A DNA stretch of 64,000 nucleotides from JAWKUK01 sp041398605. Its GTDB lineage: Bacteria; Planctomycetota; UBA1135; GCA-002686595. The stretch spans positions 62,001 through 126,000 of the forward strand of contig JAWKUK010000005.1 in assembly GCA_041398605.1 (NCBI GenBank). The letters are read 5' to 3'. A model generated the notes under the pieces. It did no database searches, was not told the DNA's origin, and saw only the letters and a program-made list of their open reading frames with translations. The position numbers were made by a program, and so were the translations under genes. Positions 16,388 to 25,611 of the stretch are shown piece by piece (the first letter of the stretch is position 1; the number at the start of each line of letters is the position of its first letter).

Positions 16388-19300
16388 TCACTCTGACGCG
16401 AGCGCCTGCAGCGCCGCGTGCTCTGCCAGCAGCCCCGGCGCGATCTCGGCAGCGGCGCGCGACGGTGGCAGGCCGAGTTCGCCGACCCGCTGCAAGGCCG
16501 CCGTCGCTTGCTCCAGCAACGCGGCGCGGCGCACCGGGTCGGAGAGCGCCTGCGCCTGTTCGCAGAGCGCGACAAAATGATCGAGCCACACCCCTTCGTC
16601 ACAGGTCCCGGTGGCCACCGCTTCGGCGAGGAGCTGGCTCGCGCGCTCGATGTCGCCCTTCTGGCGGTGGATGCGGGCGACGCGCTGCAACCGCGTGCCA
16701 GTCCCTATCGCGCGAGCGTGGGCTTCCATCCGAGCGAGGCGGGCCGCGTCGTCCCCGATCTGGAAGCGCTCCAGCTCCTCGGGCTCGAGCTCGCGCGGCG
16801 CGATCCGTCGAGCGTATGCGACCGGGTCGAGCGGCCAGCGCTGGAACCACCCCGTCGTGGTCACTGTCAGCAAGAACCGGCCGTCGCCGCTCTCGACCGG
16901 ATTGCAAAAGCGCCCGTCGTGGGGGGTCAGGCGCGCAAAGGCCTCGCCCGTGCCTGCCACGAACAGGTGGATCGCCTCGCCCGATTGCGACCATGCCAGC
17001 GTCTCTCCGCGCGCAAAGCCCGCGTGGTCATTGACGCCTTCCAGGCCGCGATACTCCGCCAGCGTCGAGCCAGACTCCAGGTCTCGCACGAGCGCCATCC
17101 CCGCCACGCCCGTTGAGAGGAGGCGTCGGCCGTCCGCGCTCAGCGCGTACGCCCAATGATCGCCGCCGTGGCCCCCAAGCGTCTTCAGAGTCTCGCCGTC
17201 GCTGGCGCGTACGAGCGCGGACACCTGGTGGTCGACACGCACCACGAGCAGGCCGGCGCTCGGGTTCATCGTTGCATGGAGGTGAGTCGGTTGGGTCCGC
17301 GCCGCCACCGTGACTTGGGCGCCAGTGTTCAGGTCGAGCGTGCGGACCTCTTCTTTCTCGACCCCGGCCTGAAAGACGCAAGCGCTGCCATCGTCAGAGA
17401 CGCAGAAGTCGCTGATCGAGGCGCCGAGGTCGAAGCGCTGGGTCGTGCCGGTTGTGAGGTCGATCGAGATGACCTCGTGCTGCTCGTCATCGACCGAACC
17501 GGCGGATGCTCGACGTGGGACGGCTACGACGCGTGAACCGTTCCGCGCCAGTTGGCTCTTCTGCGCGCGAACGTCCGGCAGCTCGAGCTCGACGACGCCT
17601 CGGTCGACGTTGTAGACCCGAACGACTGGCGGTTCCGAAGCAGAGGTGAACAAGACGCGGACCCCTTCATTGGAGCGCCCCAAGGCGTGCACTGCCCCGA
17701 CGTCAGCGAGCGGCAGCAAGAACGGGCGCGTCGGAGCATCGACCTGCCAGAGGCGGACCGAGCGATCTCGGGACCACGTTGCGATGCGCCTCGTCGCTGG
17801 ATCCCAGGCCGCCCCCAAAGTGGCATAGCGGTGCCCGTTGAGCTCCGCTGTCGCCGACGGCGACGCCGTCGAACTCAGAATGGTCTGCTCGGCCGTGGTC
17901 CAGAGCGCCAGGTCATCGCCGAGCGGCAGGATTCGTATCCCGGCATGGGACTGCGCCGAGCGCTGGAGCGTTCGGGTCTGGACATGCAGCCGCCCGAGCG
18001 CGAGCCGCTCGTCCCCGGCGTCGATGCTGCCGATGAGCCAGCGGCCGTCCGGAGAGAAGCTCAGCGGCCGGAGGTCAGCCTCCGTGGCGAGGACCTCGCC
18101 CTCGGCGCTCAGCAACAACGCTCCCCATTCGTTGCTCCTCCTACGTTCCAGGCGCAAGGCGAAGAGGTCCTCTGTCGGGTGCGAGAGAATGCTCCGGATC
18201 CGCGGCGCCAAGGCCGTCTCCGCGGGCGCGAACCGTGTCGTCTCGTCGCCATCCTCCACGCGGAAGATGTGCAGCACGTCGGCCTCGCTCACAGCGAGGT
18301 AGGTCCCCGTCGCGCTGAACTCGAGCTCCGAACATGGCCTGGGAAGCGGACCATAGGTCTGCCGCTCGGCGCCGGTCGCGGCGTCGAACGTACGCACTGG
18401 ACCAGTGGCGTATGCGACCGCGAGCGTCGTCCCCGATGGGTCGTACTTGACCTGCGTCGCGGCCTGCTCGCGGCGGGGGAGCTCGAAGACGGACGAGCCT
18501 GTGTCGAGGTCCCAGACGACCACGCGCCCGTCCTGCGCCGCGGTCGCGACGCAGCGTCCATCCGGGGCGGCTGCGATGTCCGCGAGCAGCGCATCACCGC
18601 GGCCGATGCACCTCAGGAGCGAGCCCGTTGCGGTATCCCACAGGCGTATCATGGGGTCGTCGGTCGCAGTGAGAAGGAGCGTCCCGTCGCGCAAGAAGAC
18701 CCCCTTGCCCCACGCCATGCGCTGGTGGCCTTCGAGGACGGACTCCTCCGTCCACTTGGACATGGCTGCGAGCAGGGCATTGTTGACCGCGGCGCTCTCG
18801 ATGAGCTGCGCTGCCTCGAGGCCCAGGAGGATCGCGCGGGTCGGGTCGTCGGCAGACGCGAGCTGCGACTCGGCCGCGAGGCGCCGCCCGTCGAAGCGCG
18901 CGCGATCCGCGCGCGCCGCATCGCCGTGTTGGATCGCGCGTTGAAGCGAGTAGGTCGTCGCGGCGATGCCTGCCACGAGCGAAGCAAACAAGAGCCCCGC
19001 AGCGACGACGAGCCCCCGGTGGCGGCGCACGAACTTCGCGGCCAAGTGCGTGAGGCTCGGCGGCCGCGCGAGCACCGGGCGATCCTCGACGTAGCGCGCC
19101 AGGTCTGCCGCCAGCTCTTGAGCGGTCGTATAGCGTCGGTCTGGGTCTTTCTCGAGGGCCTTCAAGCAGACCCAGTCGAGGTCGCCGCGCACCTTGTTCG
19201 CGGGGACGAGGGCGCCCGAGCTGCGCGCGTGGCGCGAGCTCGGTCTCCTCGTTCGCTTGATCAAACGGGTCGAGGGCCGCTGTGGCTCGACGTCGCGAAT

Positions 19301-20116
19301 CGTGCGCAGGAGGTCGTGCATGCTGAGGCCGCCCGCTTCACGCTCGAGCAGTGGGAGGGTCCCCGTCAGCAGCTCATACAGGATCACCCCGAGCGCGTAG
19401 ACGTCGCTGCGGCCGTCGAGCACGCGCACGGAGCCGTCCGCCTGCTCGGGGCTCATGTATTCGGGAGTTCCGAGCACCTGGCCTGTCTGCGTGCGGAGCG
19501 TCAGGACCTCGTCCTGGTCCTGGCTCAGCTTGGCAATGCCGAAGTCGATCACCTTGGGATGGGGCTGACCGTCGACGGTCGCGACCAAGATGTTGGCTGG
19601 CTTTAGGTCGCGGTGGACGACCCCTCGTTCGTGGGCGTGATGGACCGCGGCGCATACGGCCATGAAGAGCTGCAGCCGCGTGCGCAGCGATGCTGCGTGC
19701 GCCTCACAGTACGTCGTGAGCTGCGGCCCGGCGACGTACTCCATCGCGAAGTAGGGCTGGCCGAGCTCGGACACGCCGGCTTCATGGATCGTCGCGATCC
19801 CTGGGTGCTCCAGGCGGGCGAGCACTTGGCGCTCGATCTCGAAGCGCCGCGTCGTCTCCGCGCCCATCAGCGGGGTGCGCAACACCTTCAGCGCGACGAC
19901 CCGGTCAAGCGCACCGTGTTGATGCGCGAGAAAGACGACCCCGAAGCCGCCCTCGCCGAGGACGGATTCCAGCTCGAATGATCCGAGCGTGCGGCGCTGG
20001 AACGTCGGGTTGGCCGCTCGCTCGACCGCTGGCGACGCGCAGTCGTCGAAGGCGCTCGCGATGGCGTCGCGGGGCGCGTCAGCGGGCGCGTCAGGGGGCA
20101 GTGGCTCGGCGCTCAA
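16388..20116 (-). CDS. Membrane Ser/Thr protein kinase with WD40 repeats
   Basis: About 1242 residues from a TTG at 20116. The open frame extends to 20392, but that part crosses the previous gene's stop and its terminator hairpin and reads as Arg/Pro noise, so a start downstream of 20270 is likely. There is no in-frame ATG before the kinase. The kinase domain (from about residue 45) has the GEGGFGVV loop, VALKVL lysine, HRDLKPANIL catalytic loop, DFGIAK, TPEYMSPEQ and SDVYALGVILYELLTG. One transmembrane helix follows (LVVAAGLLFASLVAGIAATTY), then some 650 residues of WD40-type blades (VVVWDLDTGSSVF, IRLWDTATGSLL, VRLWQVD), and a helical tail. This is a planctomycete-type receptor-like kinase; its ligand or substrate is unknown. 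An ECF sigma gene lies 3 kb away. Confidence 0.88.
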   Translation of the reverse strand: MSAEPLPPDAPADAPRDAIASAFDDCASPAVERAANPTFQRRTLGSFELESVLGEGGFGVVFLAHQHGALDRVVALKVLRTPLMGAETTRRFEIERQVLARLEHPGIATIHEAGVSELGQPYFAMEYVAGPQLTTYCEAHAASLRTRLQLFMAVCAAVHHAHERGVVHRDLKPANILVATVDGQPHPKVIDFGIAKLSQDQDEVLTLRTQTGQVLGTPEYMSPEQADGSVRVLDGRSDVYALGVILYELLTGTLPLLEREAGGLSMHDLLRTIRDVEPQRPSTRLIKRTRRPSSRHARSSGALVPANKVRGDLDWVCLKALEKDPDRRYTTAQELAADLARYVEDRPVLARPPSLTHLAAKFVRRHRGLVVAAGLLFASLVAGIAATTYSLQRAIQHGDAARADRARFDGRRLAAESQLASADDPTRAILLGLEAAQLIESAAVNNALLAAMSKWTEESVLEGHQRMAWGKGVFLRDGTLLLTATDDPMIRLWDTATGSLLRCIGRGDALLADIAAAPDGRCVATAAQDGRVVVWDLDTGSSVFELPRREQAATQVKYDPSGTTLAVAYATGPVRTFDAATGAERQTYGPLPRPCSELEFSATGTYLAVSEADVLHIFRVEDGDETTRFAPAETALAPRIRSILSHPTEDLFALRLERRRSNEWGALLLSAEGEVLATEADLRPLSFSPDGRWLIGSIDAGDERLALGRLHVQTRTLQRSAQSHAGIRILPLGDDLALWTTAEQTILSSTASPSATAELNGHRYATLGAAWDPATRRIATWSRDRSVRLWQVDAPTRPFLLPLADVGAVHALGRSNEGVRVLFTSASEPPVVRVYNVDRGVVELELPDVRAQKSQLARNGSRVVAVPRRASAGSVDDEQHEVISIDLTTGTTQRFDLGASISDFCVSDDGSACVFQAGVEKEEVRTLDLNTGAQVTVAARTQPTHLHATMNPSAGLLVVRVDHQVSALVRASDGETLKTLGGHGGDHWAYALSADGRRLLSTGVAGMALVRDLESGSTLAEYRGLEGVNDHAGFARGETLAWSQSGEAIHLFVAGTGEAFARLTPHDGRFCNPVESGDGRFLLTVTTTGWFQRWPLDPVAYARRIAPRELEPEELERFQIGDDAARLARMEAHARAIGTGTRLQRVARIHRQKGDIERASQLLAEAVATGTCDEGVWLDHFVALCEQAQALSDPVRRAALLEQATAALQRVGELGLPPSRAAAEIAPGLLAEHAALQALASE

Positions 20117-20270
20117 GTCGTGGGTGGCTCGCTTCTGATCAGAGCGTAGGAGTGCCGCTCGGATGGCGCGACGAAAGACTTGCCGCGTCCGAGGGGGCGG
20201 GTCGCCGGGTGGACTGGGCTGGCGGGCTCCGAGCGGCAGTTCAGGGCCGCCCTGGGCCCGTGCGCGCAGC

Positions 20271-20303
20271 GGAACGTCCCGGCCCAGTGGGCCGGGACGT
20301 TCC
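20271..20303 (-). terminator. Perfect 15-bp GC hairpin after the SBBP gene
   Basis: Arms GGAACGTCCCGGCCC and GGGCCGGGACGTTCC enclose a 3-nt loop, 26 bp after the stop of the SBBP gene. No U-tract. Its position makes an upstream start for the kinase gene unlikely. Confidence 0.7.
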
Positions 20304-20328
20304 GTGGTCGACGACCCTGCGCTTCGAA

Positions 20329-22959
20329 TCAGTCGAAGGTCACGGCGACCCCGCTCGACGTATTCGAGCGACCGCCGACGTCGCGATACCAATATTGGAA
20401 GACCGCCGTATCGCCCGGAACGAGGGGGGCGCCCGGCGACGGGATGTTCGCGAGGTCGGGGCTGAAGCTGACGGTGCCGTTGATATTCGCGGCCTGCACG
20501 AACGCTGCGAAGCGCACGATCGTGCCGCCCAAGCAGAGGGTGCCTTCACTCGGCGCGGGGAGCGCGAACGGCGCGGCCTCGGTCTTCGACATCAAGAAGT
20601 AGCCCAGGCTGCTCCCGGGCAGGCCGTTCACGAACAGGTTCAAGTTGTTCGCCGCGAGGTCGGTCGAGCCGCTCGCGCAGAGGTGTGCGCCGTCTGTGCT
20701 GGCCGAGTTCGGGTTGGCGATGCACATCAAGTACGGGTTCAGTCGGATACGAACGGCGAAGCCGTCGGCGTCGCCTCCCTGGACAGGCTGCAAGGCGCCC
20801 GGCGTCGTCGGCAGGTCTGTCGCGAGCGTCGTCCCGCTCACGACGAGCACAGGCGTGCCGCCGATCGACTCGATGAGCACGTCATTGGTCTGGTCCGCTC
20901 CAGTGCCCCCGAGATAGCTCAGGTAGTGCACATCGCTCAGGCCGTTGCCGGCGGGTGTGAGCGCGAGGACGAAGCCCTCCCACGGCCCCTCGAACGTCTT
21001 GTCCAGCGCGTTGCACGTGATCGGCACATTGTTGTTGACCAGGTTGTCCCGGCCAGTGAAGCCGACGCCATAGACCGTGCCGTTGGTGTCCACCTGCAGC
21101 TGCAAGAAGCCCTCGTAGCCGCCCCCGGGCAGGTAGGTCGAGTAGACGAGCTGGCTCGCCTGTGTCCGGTCGAACTTGATCAGCCAACCGTCATTGAACC
21201 CCACGGGGCCGATGAAGGTGCGATACGGAGCGCCGGGCGTCGTCGGGAACAGCGGCGAATAGCTGAAACCCGTGATGATGTAACCGCCGCTTGGATCGAT
21301 CTCTATCTGCGAGCTCCCTTCGGCGGCCGCGGTGCCGAGGTACGTGCCATAGACGAGCCCGGAGGCCCCGGGCATGGACGGGTCGATCTCGATGAGCACG
21401 GGGTCCTGACCGCCGCCGTTCGTCGAGTCGTATGCGTTCGGAGTCACGGGGAAGTCGCTCGAGAAGGAGCTCGTCACTACGGCGACGACGCCGCTCGCCG
21501 CTCGAGCGAGGTCGAACTGACGTTCAGACACCCACCCGTCCTGGCCGCTGCCGCCCACGAACGTCGAGTAGAGCAGCGACGCTGCGCCGGTCAGCGACAG
21601 ATCGAACTGCGCGAAGTAAGCGTCGCGATTCCCGCCGAGCGTGCTGTCGAACGCGCCTGCGCTCGTTGCGAGGTCCGGCGACTCCGTGCCGCCGCCGATT
21701 GTCACGAGCGACGAGCCCTCGACGATGATCCGCTGGGCTGTGTCCCAGCCGCTGCCGCCGAAGTACGTCGAATGCACGAGCGTCCCGGTGGCGGGGTCGA
21801 GGACCGTGATATATCCATCGTAGTCACCGAGGTGCGCGGCTTGGAACGCACCCGCCGTGACGGGGAAGTCTGGTGACAGTGTGTCACCTGCCACGAACAC
21901 TTGCCCAGCGGCGTTGGTGTCGATGTCCCAGATCCAGTCGTTCAGGCTGCCGCCGAAGAACGTCCACCACACGACCTGTGCAGCGCCATTGGCCGACGGA
22001 TCGAGGACCGCGACATAGGAGTCGAATCCGCCGTTGTTCAATGAGAACGGCGCGCCGACCCCCGGCAGCGACCAGCCGATCGAGCGCGACGTGCCCGCGA
22101 CGATGATGCGACCCGATGGGTCACGGTCGATCGCGTAGCAATCTTCGTAGTCCGCGCCGCCGAGGAACGTCGACCACTCGAGGCCCGGGTCGATGACTAC
22201 AGGCAGCGCTCCCGCGCGTTCTGGCAATGCGTAGCCATAGCGCTCGTCTCCGAGCAGGACGTAGTGACACTCGAGCGGCTGCAGCTCACCGTCAGGCAGC
22301 TCGGCCCATGTCGTGGGAGGGCTCTGTGTCAAGACCTCGCCCCCTGCCGTGTGCAGGAGCAAGCGGCCGTCGTCTGCGAGCTCCAGCCGCTCGATGCCTT
22401 CGCACTTCACCACGACCGCATCGAGGTCGGCGCCGGGCGCGAGCAGCAGGTCGTACTCCAAGCGGTCCTGGTGCTCGCGCAGGCGCACATCGATGCCCGG
22501 GTAGACCCCGCGCAGCAGCACGTTCTGGTAGCGATGCACCTGCTCGGCGTGTGTGTCGGCGCCGCCTCTGTAGAAGTTGTAAACGCCCGCTGTCGCGTCG
22601 ACTCCTTCCGCGCGCGCCCCAGCGTCAGCGCCTTCGAAGGCGAAGCGCGTGACGGGGACGGCCGCCTCACCGGGCTGGCTCTCGACCGCGACGGTCAGCG
22701 CCGTCGGCTCGACGTAGATTCGTACAGGGCCGCGCGTCGCGATGAAGCGCGCCGGGGTCTCCCATTGGCCACGGTTCTCGATGAACGCGAACGGGACCTT
22801 CGAGAGGGGGCTCACCGTGGCAGAGCGGACACGCGGCTCGCCGCGCGGCGGCGCGCCGCTCAAGCCCAGCTCGGCAGGTGACTGCGCCCAAGCTGGACTC
22901 GCGAGGAGGACGGGGAGCGTGAGGGCGAGCAAGCGGTTGGGTCGGAAATGAGTATGCAT
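20329..22959 (-). CDS. Secreted SBBP-repeat (beta-propeller) protein with shared C-terminal module
   Basis: 876 residues from ATG 22959, where a signal peptide begins (MHTHFRPNRLLALTLPVLLASPAWAQ region). An upstream open stretch to 23166 is Pro/Arg-rich and ignored. The N-terminal part (IENRGQWETPARFIA...VEPTALTVAVE, RYQNVLLRGVYPGIDVRL) matches the beta-sandwich that usually precedes SBBP repeats. Eight or so blades follow, with signatures such as WSTFLGGADYEDCYAIDRD, YFGGSGWDTAQRI, TFVGGSGQDGW and YLGGTGADQTNDV. The last ~135 residues are a diverged version of the window's shared C-terminal module (EGTLCLGGTIVRFAAF, VFQYWYRDVGG). It is an exported structural or binding protein. Confidence 0.85.
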   Translation of the reverse strand: MHTHFRPNRLLALTLPVLLASPAWAQSPAELGLSGAPPRGEPRVRSATVSPLSKVPFAFIENRGQWETPARFIATRGPVRIYVEPTALTVAVESQPGEAAVPVTRFAFEGADAGARAEGVDATAGVYNFYRGGADTHAEQVHRYQNVLLRGVYPGIDVRLREHQDRLEYDLLLAPGADLDAVVVKCEGIERLELADDGRLLLHTAGGEVLTQSPPTTWAELPDGELQPLECHYVLLGDERYGYALPERAGALPVVIDPGLEWSTFLGGADYEDCYAIDRDPSGRIIVAGTSRSIGWSLPGVGAPFSLNNGGFDSYVAVLDPSANGAAQVVWWTFFGGSLNDWIWDIDTNAAGQVFVAGDTLSPDFPVTAGAFQAAHLGDYDGYITVLDPATGTLVHSTYFGGSGWDTAQRIIVEGSSLVTIGGGTESPDLATSAGAFDSTLGGNRDAYFAQFDLSLTGAASLLYSTFVGGSGQDGWVSERQFDLARAASGVVAVVTSSFSSDFPVTPNAYDSTNGGGQDPVLIEIDPSMPGASGLVYGTYLGTAAAEGSSQIEIDPSGGYIITGFSYSPLFPTTPGAPYRTFIGPVGFNDGWLIKFDRTQASQLVYSTYLPGGGYEGFLQLQVDTNGTVYGVGFTGRDNLVNNNVPITCNALDKTFEGPWEGFVLALTPAGNGLSDVHYLSYLGGTGADQTNDVLIESIGGTPVLVVSGTTLATDLPTTPGALQPVQGGDADGFAVRIRLNPYLMCIANPNSASTDGAHLCASGSTDLAANNLNLFVNGLPGSSLGYFLMSKTEAAPFALPAPSEGTLCLGGTIVRFAAFVQAANINGTVSFSPDLANIPSPGAPLVPGDTAVFQYWYRDVGGRSNTSSGVAVTFD

Positions 22960-23355
22960 GAATGAACGAGCGTCGTGACGCCCGAATGGCGAGGTGTCGC
23001 GCGCGTTGTGGGCGCGCGTTGGTGACGTCCGCCGCCGTGTGTGGGTCGCATAGACCCACGCAGGTGGTAGGAGCGGAGGACAGGCAGGAGGGGTGGCCGG
23101 GTGCGCCGACGCCTTCGGTCCCAAGGGGCAGGCCAAGGGGACGTGCTGCGTCGGCACGACCGGCAACCTGAAGGCGCTCGATCTGAACGCGGCTCACGCG
23201 GATTCCGCGACTTTTTCCCTGCGGCCTGAACCAGCGCACCAATCCCTCGGTCGCGCCCGTCGTTCGGGCCATCGGCATCGACATGTCCCGATCGGGGGCC
23301 GTTGGAGAGGCCCCCTCGTCGACGACCGGACGCAGCCCGGTTAGCCTTCGGATCG
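22960..23355. other. 396-bp divergent intergenic region
   Basis: No convincing gene. It separates the minus-strand SBBP gene from the plus-strand ECF sigma gene and should hold both promoters. Two stem-loops are visible: GTGGGTC-GCATA-GACCCAC at 23041-23059, and GGGGGCC-8 nt-GGCCCCC at 23294-23315, the latter about 40 bp before the sigma factor start and able to affect its leader. Confidence 0.5.
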
Positions 23356-23970
23356 ATGGCTGATGACCCCCCCCACGACGCGGACGACCCGCTGGTCGCG
23401 CGTGCGGTCGCGGGCGACACGGAGGCCCTCGAGGTGCTCCTGCGCCGGTACGCGCCCGGCATCTGCGAGGGGCTGCCGATCGACTCGCGCTGGAGCCGCA
23501 GCTTTGATCATGAGGACATCCTCCAGGTCTCCTCGATCGAGGCCATCCTGCGCATTCAGTCCCTCCGCACTCCGACCGTGGCGGGCTTCAAGGCCTGGTT
23601 CCACCGCACCGCCGAGAACAACGCTCGCGACGCGGTGCGCCAGCTCGAGGCGCGCAAGCGCACCCCTGTTGAGCGCCGGGTCACCCATGCCCCGGACGGG
23701 CGCTCGGCGCGGACCCTCTTGAACGCGCTCGCCGGTGGTGGCCGCTCCGCGTCGAAGATCGTCGGCGGCCGCGAGGAGGTCACACACCTCTTGGAGGCCA
23801 TCGAGCGGCTCCCTGCGACGTATCGTCGGGTCGTTCAGTTGTTCGACCTCGAAGAGCGATCGGTGGAACAAGTGGCTAAGGAGGTCGGGCGCTCGCGCGG
23901 CGCCGTGCACATGTTGCACGCCCGGGCCCACGAGCGGCTGCGCGAGCTCCTGATGCGGGACTCGATGTGA
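23356..23970 (+). CDS. ECF sigma factor, planctomycete type
   Basis: 204 residues from ATG 23356. Region 2 is seen around LVARAVAGDTEALEVLLRRYAP...HEDILQVSSIEAILRI...FKAWFHRTAENNARDAVRQL, where 'DILQ' is the core-binding block. Region 4 is LLEAIERLPATYRRVVQLFDLEERSVEQVAKEVGRSRGAVHMLHARAHERL, a typical helix-turn-helix for -35 recognition. The longer linker between the two regions and the N-terminus resemble the planctomycete-specific ECF groups, which often occur near Ser/Thr kinases and lack a classical anti-sigma partner. None is adjacent here. Its targets are unknown. Confidence 0.87.
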   Translation: MADDPPHDADDPLVARAVAGDTEALEVLLRRYAPGICEGLPIDSRWSRSFDHEDILQVSSIEAILRIQSLRTPTVAGFKAWFHRTAENNARDAVRQLEARKRTPVERRVTHAPDGRSARTLLNALAGGGRSASKIVGGREEVTHLLEAIERLPATYRRVVQLFDLEERSVEQVAKEVGRSRGAVHMLHARAHERLRELLMRDSM

Positions 23971-24180
23971 TCTCGGGCCCAGGACCTGTGCTGCGGACGC
24001 GGGCCTGAGCACCCCCTCGCGCTCGCCCGTGGGGCCTCTGTCGATGGCTCACGTGAAATCGTCAGGAACCTCACGGCGCGCTGCAGAGCCGGTTACTGTT
24101 CCCCGCGCTGGCGCCGGGGGGGACCCGGCGCGCGGATTGGTTGCGTAGGACCAGCGCGGTGAGCGCTGCAGGAGCGAGCA

Positions 24181-24300
24181 ATGGGTAAGAGCATGGACCG
24201 CAAGAAAGACGTGAAGAAGCCCTCCAAGAAGCAGAAGGAGAAGGAGGCCAAGAAGTCGGCCGGCAAGCCGTCGATCACGACCCAAGTCAAGCCGAAGTGA
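24181..24300 (+). CDS. 39-residue Lys-rich microprotein
   Basis: Starts MGKSMDRKKDVKKPSKKQK and ends at TGA 24300; 14 of 39 residues are lysine. A ribosome binding site GGAG sits 8-9 nt ahead of the ATG, and a strong hairpin (24310-24353) follows 9 nt after the stop, so it is framed as its own transcription unit. Lys codons are almost all AAG, in keeping with the host. I recall similar 'SMD-KK...KK' lysine-rich small proteins of unknown function in other bacteria, but cannot verify it here. Nucleic acid or ribosome binding is only a guess from charge. Confidence 0.65.
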   Translation: MGKSMDRKKDVKKPSKKQKEKEAKKSAGKPSITTQVKPK

Positions 24301-24309
24301 GCTGGAAGC

Positions 24310-24353
24310 GCGCGAGGCGCTCTCCCGGCATGGCGCAGGGAGGCGCCTCGCGC
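24310..24353. terminator. Bidirectional hairpin between convergent genes
   Basis: An 11-bp GC stem (GCGCGAGGCGC / GCGCCTCGCGC), continued by 5 bp after a one-base bulge, with an 11-nt loop. It lies between the 39-residue gene and the end of the minus-strand gene at 24389, and could serve both. Confidence 0.6.
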
Positions 24354-24388
24354 CGAATCGGTCGATGAAGGCGGCTCCACGGGCGACG

Positions 24389-25351
24389 CTAAGGCTCGAA
24401 CACCACGGCCCAGGCGCGCGTGAAGTTGCTCGGCGGAGTCGGGGCCGGCATCACGTCGCGGTGCCAGAGTTGGAAGTACCAGCTCTCTCCTGCGAGCGGC
24501 GCGACGGGGCCGTTGGGCTGCGGGAGCGCGAGCAGGTCGACGACGGTCGTGATCTCGCCTGCCGCGCCTGAGCTCTGGACCTGATTCACGTACCGCCCGA
24601 TGCTCCCGTTGATGCAGAGGAAGGGCGGCATCCCAGTGCTCGGCACGGTCCCAGCGGTGCTCGACACCAGCAAGTAGCCGAACGCGTTCGGCGGCAGATT
24701 TGTCGCTCGGATCGAGAAGCTGTTCGCCGCGATGGACGTCGACCCAAGCCCGATGAGCTCACCGGGGACGCCCGAAGAGTTCGGGGCTGCGCCGGGGCAG
24801 TAGGCCGCGCCGAGCCCCAAGGGAACGACGACGAGCTGCAGCTCGACGGTCGAGGGCGCGCCGGTCTGGTTCAACCAGAACGAGTACTGCCCAGCCAGCA
24901 GCGGCGGCGCAAAGCCGATCGCGCCCGCGAGTGTGCCCATCCGCGGGAGGATGTTGTTGCCGATGTCTGCCGCGCCGTACACGGTGCCGCCCAGCAAAGG
25001 CGTTGGCGTCGGCGCCTGCGGGTTGACGGTGACAGCGGCGCCGGCCTGAACGCCGAGGAAGGCGTTGTCGTTGGGCGAGCCGACGTAGCTGTTGACCCGC
25101 AGCTCCGTGATGGCAAAGCCAGCGGGGATCGTCACTGTGAAGTAGTCGATGTCGCGACCCGCGGCATTGCCCTGTTGCGTCGCGGAGATCGTAATGTCCC
25201 CAGGGAACCAGTAGGGGATGGGCGTCGGCGCATTACCGCTGTCTGAGAGGTCGCCGTCGTTGACTTCGTCGTAGTGACCAGAGGTCTGGGCGATCGCCGG
25301 TGCTGCGCAAAGCGCGAGCATGCAGGTGGCGCGAAGGATGTTCAATTGCAT
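24389..25351 (-). CDS. Secreted protein with shared C-terminal module
   Basis: 320 residues with a signal peptide (MLALCAAPAIAQTS). The N-terminal 160 residues (NDGDLSDSGNAPTPIPYWFPGDITISATQ, DIDYFTVTIPAGFAITELRV, LAGQYSFWLNQTG) resemble a pre-peptidase-like beta-sandwich, in which a partly polar sheet binds other exported proteins. From AAYCPGAAPNSSG comes the shared ~135-residue module in a diverged form (FLCINGSIGRYVNQVQSSG, WYFQLWHRDV). Surface or secreted; specific role unknown. Confidence 0.75.
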   Translation of the reverse strand: MQLNILRATCMLALCAAPAIAQTSGHYDEVNDGDLSDSGNAPTPIPYWFPGDITISATQQGNAAGRDIDYFTVTIPAGFAITELRVNSYVGSPNDNAFLGVQAGAAVTVNPQAPTPTPLLGGTVYGAADIGNNILPRMGTLAGAIGFAPPLLAGQYSFWLNQTGAPSTVELQLVVVPLGLGAAYCPGAAPNSSGVPGELIGLGSTSIAANSFSIRATNLPPNAFGYLLVSSTAGTVPSTGMPPFLCINGSIGRYVNQVQSSGAAGEITTVVDLLALPQPNGPVAPLAGESWYFQLWHRDVMPAPTPPSNFTRAWAVVFEP

Positions 25352-25611
25352 AGGGCAGGGGAGCGTGGCAAGGCGTTGAGGTCATGTCGGAGGGGCCCAT
25401 GCAGCATGCGCGAAGCGCGCCGATCCCGCTATGGAGACCCCCCCGACGTCCAGACCAGCGCCCAGGATGAGGACGGAGCCCCTCGCTGCGCGGAGCTGCC
25501 TTCGACCCTCGACCCTCGACCCTTGACTCGGGCGCCGGCCATCTCCGCGCGTCTACGCGCTGCGCGAGCTGGTGTTGGAGCGCCTTCACCATTCGCGCGC
25601 CGTGACCTCGC

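Noticed and set aside
20117..20392. N-terminal extension of the kinase
   Set aside because: It crosses the upstream gene's stop and a perfect hairpin, and its residues are Arg/Pro noise.
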